From Clostridium vitabionis (GTDB taxonomy: Bacteria > Bacillota > Clostridia > Lachnospirales > Lachnospiraceae): a DNA stretch of 64,000 bases. Positions 45,704 through 56,022 of the stretch are shown one piece after another (within the stretch, counting starts at the first letter, position 1; each line of letters starts with the position of its first letter). The notes below the pieces were generated by a model. It had not been told where the DNA came from. It did not search any database and saw only the letters and a list, made by a program, of their open reading frames with translations. The translations under genes were made by a program, and so were the position numbers. The stretch lies in assembly GCF_015351765.1 (NCBI RefSeq), contig NZ_JADKQA010000005.1, positions 86,102 through 150,101 of the forward strand, written 5' to 3'.

Positions 45704-46615
45704 TCAAACCGTAATCCTGTCCCTCAGCTTTTTGAAAGCGCCCTCCTTAATGCCCGGCACCTTCATAATATCCTCAATTCTCCCGAATTTATGCTTCCCG
45801 CGATAGCTGATGATATCCTGCGCCCGGGATGCTCCGATTCCCGGGAGGGTCATGAGCTCCTCGGCACCCGCCGTGTTGATGTTGACGAGGGCTGTCTTCC
45901 CGGCGGCACCTCCCCCGGGATTTAGGGCATCCGCCTGCCCCGCCGCACCGGGCAATCCGCCCGCCGCGCCTGCCTTTCCAGACAATCCGCCCGCGTAAGC
46001 CGCGGCGCCCTGGCTTCCGGCAGAGTTTCCCCCTGCGGCTCTCTCCGCCCTGAGCGATTCGGCTTCCTCCCTCGACGGGATCCGGATCTGCTGCCCGTCC
46101 GCGACGGCTGCCGCCATGTTCAGAAAGTCGCCCGCCGCATTTTCCGTCAGCCCGCCGGCGGCATCCACCGCCGCAAAGACCCGGCTTCCCGCGGAGAGCG
46201 CGTAGACGCCGGGACGGACAACCTCGCCGCACACATGCACATAGAGCCTGTCCTTCGCCTCGTCCTCCACGGCGGCCAGCGCCTCGGCCTCCGCTGGGGA
46301 GAGTGTCTCCGCCGAAGAGAGCGTATCCGCCGAAGCTGCACCTTCGGCCTCCGCCGAAGAGAGCGTCTCCACCGAGGCTGCACCTTCGGCCTCCGCCCCG
46401 GACGCGGAAGGCACACCGGATCCTTCCATCCCGGCCCCGGACATGGTCTCTGCGAGAAGAATCTCTTCCTCCGCATGCTGCCTGCCCGGCCCAAGAACAT
46501 AGACAGCCGCCAGCAGCAACAGCACTGCGGCGGCGATCATCAGCTTTATTCTCTGTGTTTTCTGAAATTTCATAAAATCTTCCCTTCCGGGGAGATTTCT
46601 GTTCCGCCTGTACAC
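45704..46615 (-). CDS. comEA: ComEA-type helix-hairpin-helix DNA-binding protein
   Basis: SLBB-like KDRLYVHVCGEVVRPGVYALSAGSRVFAAVDAAGG plus C-terminal NINTAGAEELMTLPGIGASRAQDIISYR. Confidence 0.88.
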   Translation of the reverse strand: MYRRNRNLPGREDFMKFQKTQRIKLMIAAAVLLLLAAVYVLGPGRQHAEEEILLAETMSGAGMEGSGVPSASGAEAEGAASVETLSSAEAEGAASADTLSSAETLSPAEAEALAAVEDEAKDRLYVHVCGEVVRPGVYALSAGSRVFAAVDAAGGLTENAAGDFLNMAAAVADGQQIRIPSREEAESLRAERAAGGNSAGSQGAAAYAGGLSGKAGAAGGLPGAAGQADALNPGGGAAGKTALVNINTAGAEELMTLPGIGASRAQDIISYRGKHKFGRIEDIMKVPGIKEGAFKKLRDRITV

Positions 46616-46752
46616 CCATTTTAACTGCCGAAGGCAGGAAAAACAAGGGATGGGCGGAAATGTTGTAAAACCTCCGGCGGCCTCCGCGGGTCTTCCGCAA
46701 GAAGATTACCTCCCGGCCCCCGCCATACCCCCGCGGTTCTCCCATGGGAATG

Positions 46753-47028
46753 TCACTTTCCGGCTCCCGCCATATCGTCATGCATCTCGTTGATCCAGGC
46801 GATACCTGCCTCGATGCCAGCCTCATCGAAGGAGAAATCCTTCCCGGTCTTTTTCTCCTCCGGCGTGAAATCATAGGCAAATGGTTCCGGCCACACAGTG
46901 ACGTGAAGAGCCGGATCTCCCTCCTCCGGCTTCTGCATCTCCATCCGGAAACGGATCCCGGACGACGAGCCGGTGAATTTTTCCAGCTTTAAAAAGCTGA
47001 TCGGCATGACATCTTTTCTCTCGAGCAT
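46753..47028 (-). CDS. Hypothetical 91-aa protein
   Basis: MLERKDVMPISFLKLEKFTGSSSGIRFRMEMQKPEEGDPALHVTVWPEPFAYDFTPEEKK... Confidence 0.6.
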   Translation of the reverse strand: MLERKDVMPISFLKLEKFTGSSSGIRFRMEMQKPEEGDPALHVTVWPEPFAYDFTPEEKKTGKDFSFDEAGIEAGIAWINEMHDDMAGAGK

Positions 47029-47143
47029 CCTTCTCTCCTCTCTCCGCACGCATTTTTCCGGAGGCCGCGCCGCAAAACCGGTATCCGCGTGGCAAAGCCG
47101 CCAGCCGGAGCGGCCTGCTCCCCTCTCTCCGGCGCCCCGCGGC

Positions 47144-48844
47144 TCACTCCTCCCGGAAGCGGTACTTCCGGATAACCGCCTGCACCTTTTTCCTGCCGTT
47201 CCACTCGTCAAGCTCCGGCCAGTAAGCAATGTCGATCCCGCACCGGCCGGCGCGCTCCTCCTCAAAGGCATCCCCGTCGCCGAACCAGACCGCGTCGGCG
47301 GCAAAGCCAGTATCATCCTGCAGGACCATTTTTACCACGTTCCTGTTCCTTCCGAGGACGCGGCAGCTCCGGATCCGCAGCCGGAGCTCCCCGAACAGCG
47401 GCTTCTCGTTGCCCTGGCCGAACGGCTCCAGGACCGCCAGCTCATCGATCAGCTTCTCCGTCACATACCGGACGGGAACCGGCACATCGATCCAGACGGT
47501 GGAGACAAAATCCTCCTCCGTGAGCCCCGATTTCTCATTGAGCACCTGCCGAAGCTTTCCGATATTTTCCTTTTTCAGCGAAAGCCCCGCGGCCATCGGA
47601 TGGCCGCCGAATTTCAGCATCAGGCTCTCCGCCTCCGAGAGCTTCGCGAACATATTGTAGGCCTCGATCGAGCGGCCGGAGCCCTTGACCGCGCTCTGCC
47701 CGTCGGTCAGCACCAGCGTGGGTTTCCCGTAAAGTTCGCGGATCCTGCCGGCGATGATCCCGGCAAGCGACTCGTGGCACTCCGGAAGGTAGATCACAAG
47801 AACCGAATCGTTCCCATAGTTTTCCTCCACCAGGGAACAAGCCCGCTCCGTCTCCTGTTCCGTCATGGCCTTCCTTGTCCCGTTGAGCTCAACCAGATGC
47901 GCAGCCAGCGCTTCCGCCTCCGCGTCATCTTCTGAGAGGAAGAGCTTCATGGCTGTCTTCGCCGTCTCGAGCCTTCCGCCGGCATTGATGCAGGGGCCGA
48001 TCACAAACCCGACATGATAGGCGGTGATGTGCTCCGGATCCACGCCGGCCATCTGCACAAGCTTCCGGAGGCCGGGATTCCCGGTATGGCCGATAGCCCT
48101 GAGCCCGTCCTTCACAATCTGGCGGTTCTCCCCGGTGAGAGGCATCACATCCCCGACAGTCGCGAGGGCGGCGAAATCCAGATCCGCCTTCCACGCCTCC
48201 TCAGGGCAGCCGGCGCGGGTGAGCAGCACCCGGACGAGCTTCCAGGCAACGACCGCGCCGCAGATATCCGGAAAGGGAAATCCGCTGCCTGCGCAGTGCG
48301 GGTCTATGACCACATCCGCCGGCGGGAGAACATCTCTCCCATCCGCGTCTTTCTTCACCTCATGGTGGTCCGTGACAATGACCGTCATGCCGAGCTCCTT
48401 CGCCAGGGCAATCTGGTCACGGGCGGCAATGCCGTTGTCGCAGGTGATGATCGTATTCACCTGATCTTCTGACGCCCTGCGGATGATGTTCTCGTTGATG
48501 CCGTACCCGTCGAGGATCCGATCGGGGATGTCGTAATCCACTTCCGCCCCGGCGAGCCGGAGCGCGGTCACCAGGATATAGGTGGAGCAGACCCCGTCGA
48601 TATCGTAATCGCCGACCACGCGGATCCTCGCCTGCTGTTCAATCTTCCGGAGAAGGAGATCCGCCGCCTCGGCCATGCCCGGAATTTCCGACGGATCCGG
48701 CAGGCAGGCGGCGCCCGCGTGGAGGAAGGATGCAATCGCGTCATCCCCGGTCACCCCACGATTCGTCAAAATCCGCGCGGTAATTGGAGAAATTCCGAAT
48801 TTCTCAGCGATTCTGTCAAAATCCGCCCGCTTCGTGTATACCAT
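47144..48844 (-). CDS. recJ: Single-stranded-DNA-specific exonuclease RecJ
   Basis: RVVGDYDIDGVCSTYILVTAL, VIVTDHHEVKKD, GHPMAAGLSLKKENI. Confidence 0.93.
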   Translation of the reverse strand: MVYTKRADFDRIAEKFGISPITARILTNRGVTGDDAIASFLHAGAACLPDPSEIPGMAEAADLLLRKIEQQARIRVVGDYDIDGVCSTYILVTALRLAGAEVDYDIPDRILDGYGINENIIRRASEDQVNTIITCDNGIAARDQIALAKELGMTVIVTDHHEVKKDADGRDVLPPADVVIDPHCAGSGFPFPDICGAVVAWKLVRVLLTRAGCPEEAWKADLDFAALATVGDVMPLTGENRQIVKDGLRAIGHTGNPGLRKLVQMAGVDPEHITAYHVGFVIGPCINAGGRLETAKTAMKLFLSEDDAEAEALAAHLVELNGTRKAMTEQETERACSLVEENYGNDSVLVIYLPECHESLAGIIAGRIRELYGKPTLVLTDGQSAVKGSGRSIEAYNMFAKLSEAESLMLKFGGHPMAAGLSLKKENIGKLRQVLNEKSGLTEEDFVSTVWIDVPVPVRYVTEKLIDELAVLEPFGQGNEKPLFGELRLRIRSCRVLGRNRNVVKMVLQDDTGFAADAVWFGDGDAFEEERAGRCGIDIAYWPELDEWNGRKKVQAVIRKYRFREE

Positions 48845-49011
48845 CCATCGTTCTTCCGCTTTTCGCGCCAGCATCCGTCCTGTCCTTCCTGTCTGTCCCG
48901 TTCTTCCGTGCCCGCCGCCTGGCCTGTCCGTTCCTCAGTTCCCGCTGCACTGCCCGCAAGTTCCGGAGGGCACGCCTGTCTGTCCCGTTCGTTCTCGTTT
49001 TTCCGCTCCCC

Positions 49012-49620
49012 TCACGGAAGCACATACCGGGAGAGCCGCTCCCGTCTTTCCCGGTAATCCGGCAGCACGCTCTCCACGATATCCCAGAACGCCGGCGAGT
49101 GGTTCATCTCCCGCCGGTGCGCGAGCTCGTGCACCACCACATAGTCGAGAAGATCCGGATCCACCTGGGCGAGACGGACGTTAAAATTAAGATTGCCCGC
49201 TGAGGAACAGCTTCCCCAGCGGGTCTTCTGATTGCGGATGGTGACACGCCGGTAGGTGACGCCCATCCGCCCCGCGTAATACCGCAGCCGGTCCGTCAGG
49301 ACCGGGATCAGCCGGTTCGCAAGCCCGCGAAGCTCATCCGCGGACATTTCCGGCAGCACATTTCCCCCACGCGCCCGCTCCCTGTGGTTCAGAATCCAGC
49401 GGGCGTGCTCCCGGGCAAATGCCTCCGCCGCCTCCGTGCTCATCGCCTCAGGCCCCCGGAAAACCAGGTGCCCGTCCGGGGCGATGCTCATCGAGAGCGT
49501 CTTCCGCCTGGACCGGATGATCTCATAGGGAATCCGGAGTTCCCCCTCCGAGGTCGTCCCGGAACCAGTTCCAGGGGTCTGCCTTCGGGGATTTATCTGT
49601 AAATACCGCATACACCGCAC
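49012..49620 (-). CDS. YgjP-like (DUF45) zinc metallopeptidase; conserved start uncertain
   Basis: RNQKTRWGSCSSAGNLNFNVRLAQVDPDLLDYVVVHELAHRREMNHSPAFW; homologous N-terminus seems to begin near 49533. Confidence 0.85.
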   Translation of the reverse strand: MRCMRYLQINPRRQTPGTGSGTTSEGELRIPYEIIRSRRKTLSMSIAPDGHLVFRGPEAMSTEAAEAFAREHARWILNHRERARGGNVLPEMSADELRGLANRLIPVLTDRLRYYAGRMGVTYRRVTIRNQKTRWGSCSSAGNLNFNVRLAQVDPDLLDYVVVHELAHRREMNHSPAFWDIVESVLPDYRERRERLSRYVLP

Positions 49621-49882
49621 CGTCCTGCTCGCAAAATGTCTCCGCGTCGTCCTCGAGAACCTTCAGGAAACGCTTTTGAAAATCGGCCAGCGGGGCATCC
49701 TCCCCGCCGGGGATCACGCGCAGGCCGTAATTCTCCGTCAGCCCTTCGGCAAGCTCTTTGTCCAGGGCATCCAGATTATTGGTAAAGGATTCGGGAAAAT
49801 GCATCTGTCCCGCAAGCAGGCTGTACACTTCCTCCTCCGTCTTCAGCTCATTGAAATCAAGATCGATCCGTTCCATCCTCAC
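49523..49882 (-). CDS. Barstar-family protein
   Basis: MRMERIDLDFNELKTEEEVYSLLAGQMHFPESFTNNLDALDKEL. Confidence 0.8.
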   Translation of the reverse strand: MRMERIDLDFNELKTEEEVYSLLAGQMHFPESFTNNLDALDKELAEGLTENYGLRVIPGGEDAPLADFQKRFLKVLEDDAETFCEQDGAVYAVFTDKSPKADPWNWFRDDLGGGTPDSL

Positions 49883-50092
49883 ACCTCTCCCCGCCCCTCA
49901 GGGCTGTTCCATACAGGAGAATATTGTACATGCCGCCCGGCCTTTTGGCAAGGCAGGGCGGCATGGGGAAATCCGGATCACCGCAGTGATCCTCCTGTTC
50001 AGTTTTCTATAGCCGGCGTTTTACCGGGTCATCCGGGCCGGAGGCCGCCGCCAAATCCGGGGCACAGGCGATCTGCGGCTTCCATCCGACAT

Positions 50093-51082
50093 TCATCTGA
50101 GGATCCCGTCCGCCGTATCGCAGCGCACATCCTTCCGGCAGCCCCAGGATGCCATCTTCTTCTCGAGGGCATTGACCCCATACCCGTCATTTTCCGCGTT
50201 CCACATCCAGGTGGGCGTCGGCCAGAGGCAGACGCTCGGGCGGATCAGCGAGTAGAGCTCATCCCCGGCGCCGTCGATCCCGCTGCCGTGATGGGCCATC
50301 TGCAGGATATCCGCCTTGAGCACGCTCTTGTCCGGTGTGGCGGCAAGAAGCGCTGCCGCCCCCTCACGGCTCAGGTCGCCGAGGAACAGCATCGTCCGTC
50401 CGCCGGTCTCCACCTTATAGGCCACCGAGCTGTTGTTGAAGGTCGCCCTGTCCGCGTAGAACGGCACATTCATGACCGTCGCCTTCACATCGGCGCCGAC
50501 CGTGAAGACCGTTCCGGCAGCCGGGCTGCTGACCAGCTCTGTCCCGCCGGCATTTTTGAGTGCCTTCTGAAAATCTGTAAGATTCGCCATTCTCCCCTGG
50601 TTCTCCCCGCGCTGGTAATCCCCGTTCGCGAGGAAGGAGTAGACGATCTTGTCAATCTGCACCGGGCGCGGGTTCGTATCCAGGATCTTCGTCAGCGCTC
50701 CCAGATGGTCATCGTGCGGGTGCGTGATCAGCCAGAGCGATACGCGCCCGCCGTGGGCGTTGATCGTGTCCACAAGATGCTGCTCGTCCTCCGCGCGTCC
50801 GCCGTCCACGACGATCACGCCGCCGGACGGGCTGATAATGACGCTGCTGCTCATCTGGCCGTCAGACTGGCTCTTTAAGAGATCCAGCTCGGCGCCGTTC
50901 AGGTACCCGTCCCTGATCTCCGCCGCCGGCCCGCTCGCCGCGTCTTTCTTCGAATGATACACCGAGGCTTCCGCCACATTCCCCGTGCCGAGAATCGCAC
51001 AGGCCAATGCGACGGCAAAAAGCATCCATAACCCGTGTTTCCGCAAAATCCATTTTTCTTTATCCAGCAGTGTTTTCACCAT
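50093..51082 (-). CDS. Secreted MBL-fold hydrolase (ComEC C-terminal-like)
   Basis: LITHPHDDHLGALTKIL, LFLGDLSREGAAALL, ADILQMAHHGS. Confidence 0.88.
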   Translation of the reverse strand: MVKTLLDKEKWILRKHGLWMLFAVALACAILGTGNVAEASVYHSKKDAASGPAAEIRDGYLNGAELDLLKSQSDGQMSSSVIISPSGGVIVVDGGRAEDEQHLVDTINAHGGRVSLWLITHPHDDHLGALTKILDTNPRPVQIDKIVYSFLANGDYQRGENQGRMANLTDFQKALKNAGGTELVSSPAAGTVFTVGADVKATVMNVPFYADRATFNNSSVAYKVETGGRTMLFLGDLSREGAAALLAATPDKSVLKADILQMAHHGSGIDGAGDELYSLIRPSVCLWPTPTWMWNAENDGYGVNALEKKMASWGCRKDVRCDTADGILR

Positions 51083-51200
51083 TTAACCTCCCTGTTCTGA
51101 TCCAGAGAAGTATAGCACAAACCGGAGCGGAAAACTTTATCAAAATCTTACTAATTCTTGACTGTTCCGAAAACCTGCAGAAAGGCCGACTGCTAACGGT

Positions 51201-53507
51201 TCAATCCTCCACTGCCCGCAGCGCCGGGTACAGCTTCCGGAATCTCGCAAATCCCTCCCGCATGACCGGAACCGCCTCCGGATCCGGGCGATAGACATCA
51301 CAGTCCCGCGAGGCGCGGACCTCGCGGATAAATTCATCGAGCGAGGACATTTTCCCGCCGCCCACGCGGGCGATCGCCGCGACAGCCAGGGTCGGCATAT
51401 ACCCGGAATTCCGGAATACCATGACCTCGTGGTCAAGAACGTCGGCGAAGATCTGGCACCATACCTTCTCCCTCGCGCCGCCGCCGATGAGGGAGATCGT
51501 CCGGATAGCCCCCGGGTCGGCAAAGCCGCTGCGGATGGAATAGGCGACGCCCTCGAGCGCCGCGCGGACGAGATCCGCCTTCGTCGTCTCCGGCGATATC
51601 CCGACATACCCGCCGCGGATGTCCGCGTCCGAGACCGGATAGCGCTCCCCCTGGAGGTACGGCAGGAACAGGACGCCATGGCTTCCCGGCCGGCTCTCCG
51701 CGAGAAGGCGTGATGCGACGGCATATCGGTTCTCCTCATCGGACGCCGCAATCCCGCTGACCCACTTGTGGACGATGCCGGCGTTGTAGAATGGCACCGT
51801 ATTGATGTATCTGCCCGGCGCCGGGAAGGCGAGGTTGAAATACCCCCGGTTTTCCGGCGCGCCGCCGGATACCGCGGCGACCCAGCCCGAGGTTCCCAGG
51901 TTGATGTTGTACTCCCCGGGAGCGGAGATCCCGCTGGCGAGCGTCGCCGCGCCCGCGTCGCCGATCCCGGCATAGACCGTGGTGCCTTCCGGGATGCCGG
52001 AAGCGCCCTCCCCGGCCGCGGTCACCCTGCCGGCGGCTTCCGTGGGATACGCGAGGCGCGGGAGAAGGCCCGGGTCAAGCCCCATCTTCTCCATCCAGTC
52101 TGCGCGCCAACCCCTTTTCCGGATATCCATCAGCCCGGAGGTCGACGCGGTCACCACGTCCGTCACCCTCTGCCCGGTGAGGCGCCAGATAATATAGTCC
52201 TTGGCGCTGAAGACGACCGCTCCGGCCTTTGCCAGCCGGTCCGGCTCCTCCTCCTTAAGCCACAGGAGCTTGGCAAAGGGAATCGCCCCGTCGCAGAGAT
52301 TTCCGGTCACGCCCGTGACTTCCCCGTCCCCGATCGCGGCGCGGATGTCCCCTGCCTGCTTACCGGCACGAGCGTCCGAGTAGAGAATCGCCCGCCCGCA
52401 GGAATCCGGGGAAGCAGCATTCCCGGAGGCATCCCCCGCCGCGGCCATCCCGGCGTCGCTCCCTTCCGGTGCATTCCCGGTTCCCGGAAGCAGGATCAGA
52501 TCCTGCATCTGCCCGCTGAAGGCGATGCCCTCCGGCTTCTCCCCGGACTTCCGGAGCACCTCCCGCGCCGCCTGGCAGAACGCGTCATACCATTCCCGGG
52601 GTTCCTGCTCAATATGCCCATTTTCCTGGTAAAGCGTGACGTCCCGGCTGGCCTCCGCGAGAATCCGGCTGCCCGTGTCCACCATGGCCACTTTGACTGC
52701 CGTCGTCCCCACATCCGCCGCGAGAACCGCCCCCGCTGTGCTGTGCGCGTCTGCGGTCTTCCTGAGGCTCTCGATGAACCTGCCCATTTCCTCCCGGGAC
52801 TGGTTCAGATGCCGGATAATCGCGGTCCCGATGATCACGCCGTCAAACCCGCTGTCCAGAAGTTCCCCCACCCGTTCCGGCGTACTGATGCCGAAGCCGG
52901 CAAACAGGTGTGTGTCGCTCTCCTTCTTCGCAAGCGCCATGATATCCCGGAAATCCTCATTGCCCGCCGTCTGCCCGGTCTTCCCGCTGTAGAGCATCTG
53001 GTAAATGATCGGAAAGCGGGCAATGCAGTTGGCGCTGTCGATCAGGAGGCTGTGCGGGCCGATAAAGCCGATCACATCCACCCCGTACGCCTTCATCTCA
53101 TCCTGGAGCGCGCGCCCTTCGGTCTCCTCGATATCCGGCACCACCAGGCCGTCATAGCAGCCCGCCGCCGCGAAGGTGCGGTAGCGCCCGCCCGCGACGA
53201 GGTCTTCCCGGTATCCCATGAGCCATACCGGCCCGTGGACCGTCTCCCGGATCTTCTTCCAGAACTCGAGGTCATCCTCAATGCCCGGGGCAGCTTTCTT
53301 CATGGCGTCCCGGATCACCGGGCCGTCCGCTGTCGGATTTTTCGCCGGGAAGCCGATCTCGAAGATATCAATGCCCTTTTCCTCCGCCTCCCGGAGGATC
53401 TTAAAAAATGTGTCCCGGTCCGGATAGCCGGCGACAAAGTAACCGGCCACCAGTTTCCGGGACGAATGCACCGCTTCCCTGTCGCGGCGCGAGACAATCT
53501 CTTTCAT
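51201..53507 (-). CDS. TrpA-like (tryptophan synthase alpha family) TIM-barrel fused to FGGY carbohydrate kinase, 768 aa
   Basis: N-terminal DIFEIGFPAKNPTADGPVIRDAMKKA and FAGFGISTPERVGELLDSGFDGVIIGTAIIR (TrpA-like); C-terminal AVLAADVGTTAVKVAMVDTGSR... (FGGY); single frame, no internal start at the junction. Confidence 0.9.
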   Translation of the reverse strand: MKEIVSRRDREAVHSSRKLVAGYFVAGYPDRDTFFKILREAEEKGIDIFEIGFPAKNPTADGPVIRDAMKKAAPGIEDDLEFWKKIRETVHGPVWLMGYREDLVAGGRYRTFAAAGCYDGLVVPDIEETEGRALQDEMKAYGVDVIGFIGPHSLLIDSANCIARFPIIYQMLYSGKTGQTAGNEDFRDIMALAKKESDTHLFAGFGISTPERVGELLDSGFDGVIIGTAIIRHLNQSREEMGRFIESLRKTADAHSTAGAVLAADVGTTAVKVAMVDTGSRILAEASRDVTLYQENGHIEQEPREWYDAFCQAAREVLRKSGEKPEGIAFSGQMQDLILLPGTGNAPEGSDAGMAAAGDASGNAASPDSCGRAILYSDARAGKQAGDIRAAIGDGEVTGVTGNLCDGAIPFAKLLWLKEEEPDRLAKAGAVVFSAKDYIIWRLTGQRVTDVVTASTSGLMDIRKRGWRADWMEKMGLDPGLLPRLAYPTEAAGRVTAAGEGASGIPEGTTVYAGIGDAGAATLASGISAPGEYNINLGTSGWVAAVSGGAPENRGYFNLAFPAPGRYINTVPFYNAGIVHKWVSGIAASDEENRYAVASRLLAESRPGSHGVLFLPYLQGERYPVSDADIRGGYVGISPETTKADLVRAALEGVAYSIRSGFADPGAIRTISLIGGGAREKVWCQIFADVLDHEVMVFRNSGYMPTLAVAAIARVGGGKMSSLDEFIREVRASRDCDVYRPDPEAVPVMREGFARFRKLYPALRAVED

Positions 53508-54463
53508 TCCTTCTCCCCCGAAGTCACCTTCTGAACAATTACCGCGAGAATGATGATAAATCCTGTCAGGATATCCTGCAGATACGACGGCACCTGCATG
53601 ATCGTGAGGCCATTGGCCAGGATCCCGAGGATTGCCGCCCCGACAAAGGTGCCGCCGATATTGGGGATTCCTTCCCGGGACACGGTCCTGCCGAGAAATA
53701 CCGCCGCGTAGGCATTCATAAAGTAGCCGTCGCCGGCCGTCGGGTGGGCGGAACCCAGGCGGGACGCCAGCATGACGCCCATGAGGGCCGCCAGGGCGCC
53801 GCACAGGGCAAACGCCATGTTCTTATTGACCGGGACATTGATCCCGGAAATCCGGGACGCCTGGACATTTCCCCCGATCGCGTAGAGCCTGCGGCCGAAG
53901 GTCGTGTGCCGCATCACAAACCAGAACAGCAGGAGCAGCAGGATCATAACCCACGTCAGCAGCGGGATCCGCGCAAAGGCGTGGGAACCCAGATAGGTGA
54001 AGCCCGCCGGAATGTTCTGAAAGATCGTCGCCCCGCCGGAAAGCCAGAAGACGACGCCGCTCAGCGCCGTGCTCATGCCGAGCGTCGTGATGAAGGACAG
54101 GACGCCGAATTTTGTCACGATCCAGCCGTTCAGCGCCCCGATCACAAAGCCCAGCGCAATCGCCGCCGCAAAGCAGAGAACAGCCGGGCAGCCGGCAACG
54201 GCGAGCTTTGCCGCCGCGATGCCGCCCAGGCTTGCCATGGTGCCCACCGACAGGTCGAATTCGTCAACACTCATCACCAGGGTCGCCCCGATGGCGATGA
54301 CCACCAGCAGCGAAATCTGGCGGGTCACATTGATCAGGTTCGTCAGGGTAAAAAATGCGTGCGGCCGGAGTATGCTGAAAATCAGGATAATCACGATTCC
54401 GGCCAGGATCGTGCCGTAGGATTTGATGATATTTCCGGCTGTCATGCCGTTTTTCCTGTCCAT
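53504..54463 (-). CDS. Sugar ABC transporter permease (RbsC family)
   Basis: LFWFVMRHTTFGRRLYAIGGNVQASRISGINV; 4-nt overlap with kinase fusion start. Confidence 0.95.
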   Translation of the reverse strand: MDRKNGMTAGNIIKSYGTILAGIVIILIFSILRPHAFFTLTNLINVTRQISLLVVIAIGATLVMSVDEFDLSVGTMASLGGIAAAKLAVAGCPAVLCFAAAIALGFVIGALNGWIVTKFGVLSFITTLGMSTALSGVVFWLSGGATIFQNIPAGFTYLGSHAFARIPLLTWVMILLLLLFWFVMRHTTFGRRLYAIGGNVQASRISGINVPVNKNMAFALCGALAALMGVMLASRLGSAHPTAGDGYFMNAYAAVFLGRTVSREGIPNIGGTFVGAAILGILANGLTIMQVPSYLQDILTGFIIILAVIVQKVTSGEKE

Positions 54464-54464
54464 G

Positions 54465-55949
54465 TCATGCCTCCTCGTAACAGCACCGGAGAACCTCCTC
54501 CGACGTCAGATGGTCATTGGTTAAGAGCTTCCCCGACTTCCCGTGCGCGATGATCTGGATCTCATCCGCCACCTCCAGCACCTCCTTGAGATCCGAGGAG
54601 ACAAAGACCACCGCGCAGCCGGCCTCCGCCCGCTGCCTGAGAAGCCGGTGGATCTCGTTCCGCGTCATGACGTCCACCGCCTGGGTTGGCTCATCGCAGA
54701 GAAAAATCTCCGGGTCCGACTGCATCGCCTTCGCAAAAACCACCTTCTGCTGGTTGCCGCCGGAGAGCTCGCTCACCGGCTGGCTGTCCCCGCTGCATTT
54801 GACCGACATTTCCCGGATTCCCGCTTCCGCCGCCTGCTTCTCCTGCTTCTCCCGGAGAATGCCCCGCGAAGCGTAGCGGGAAAGCACCGGGAGCGTGATA
54901 TTATTCCGGATGCTGAACGGCATGATCAGGGCCATTTTCCTGCGGTCCTCGCAGATGAGCACCATCCGCCTTTTGAGCGAAGCTGCCGGCGACGGCTTTT
55001 CATAGCGTTTCCCATCGACCGTGATGGTTCCGCCCCGCATCGGCCGGTAGCCGTAGAGCGTCTCCAGGAATTCTGTCCGGCCGCTCCCGCCAAGGCCGAA
55101 GACGCCGAGAATCTCGCCCTTCCTCGCCCGCAGGCTGACATCAGCGGCTTTCCCGTCCCGCGAGGAGAGGTGCTCCACCCGGAGCACCTCATCGCCCAGG
55201 CGCACTGCCGTGCTCCCCGCCTTCTCGCTGACCACATTGTCGGTCATTTTCGCGATCAGCTTATTCTCGTCCATCTCCGCTGTCGCAAATGTCCCGGCAG
55301 CCTGCCCGTTTTTCATGACAGTCACCCGGTCGGTCAGGCGGAAGATCTCCTCCATGCGGTGCGTGACATAGAGGATGGACGTCCCTTTTTCCTTCAGCTG
55401 CCCGATGATCCGGAAGAGCACCGACGTCTCCTTGTCCGTGAGCGAGGCTGTCGGCTCGTCCAGGATCAGCAGGCGGCAGTCATTCATCAGCGCCCGCATG
55501 AGGTTCAGCATCGTCTGCTCCGGCGGGGTGAGGCGCGCCGCCGGGACAGTAAAGTTCATCTCGATCCCGAGCTCGGAAGCCAGGGTAAGAACTCGCGAGC
55601 GCATTTTCCCCCAGTCGATCCTGCCGTGCCGGACCTCATACGGGAGGCCGAGATAACAATTTTCCACGCCGGAAAATGCGGGAACGAGCTGGCGGTCCTG
55701 GTGAATGACATGGATCCCCAGCGCCGCGCTCTCCCGCGGGTTCCGGATGACGGCTGGCCGCCCCTCCCAGAGAATCTCTCCGGAATCCAGCGAATAGACG
55801 CCGGTTAAAATCTTAATCAGCGTCGATTTCCCGGCGCCGTTTTCGCCGACCAGGCCATGTACCTCGCCGGCCCGGATATCGACGGAAACGTCCCGGAGCG
55901 CATACACGCCGCCGAATTGCTTGCAAATCTTCTTCGTCTGCAACAGCAT
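54465..55949 (-). CDS. Sugar ABC transporter ATP-binding protein (RbsA family, two NBDs)
   Basis: GENGAGKSTLIKILTGVYSLDSGEILW...ELSGGNQQKVVFAKAMQSDPEIFLCDEPTQAVDV. Confidence 0.95.
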   Translation of the reverse strand: MLLQTKKICKQFGGVYALRDVSVDIRAGEVHGLVGENGAGKSTLIKILTGVYSLDSGEILWEGRPAVIRNPRESAALGIHVIHQDRQLVPAFSGVENCYLGLPYEVRHGRIDWGKMRSRVLTLASELGIEMNFTVPAARLTPPEQTMLNLMRALMNDCRLLILDEPTASLTDKETSVLFRIIGQLKEKGTSILYVTHRMEEIFRLTDRVTVMKNGQAAGTFATAEMDENKLIAKMTDNVVSEKAGSTAVRLGDEVLRVEHLSSRDGKAADVSLRARKGEILGVFGLGGSGRTEFLETLYGYRPMRGGTITVDGKRYEKPSPAASLKRRMVLICEDRRKMALIMPFSIRNNITLPVLSRYASRGILREKQEKQAAEAGIREMSVKCSGDSQPVSELSGGNQQKVVFAKAMQSDPEIFLCDEPTQAVDVMTRNEIHRLLRQRAEAGCAVVFVSSDLKEVLEVADEIQIIAHGKSGKLLTNDHLTSEEVLRCCYEEA

Positions 55950-56022
55950 GAGGAACTCCCTCCCTATGTCCCTGCATCTGGCGGTCTTTCCTGACCGGAG
56001 TATTATGCCGTTACCGCCAGGA

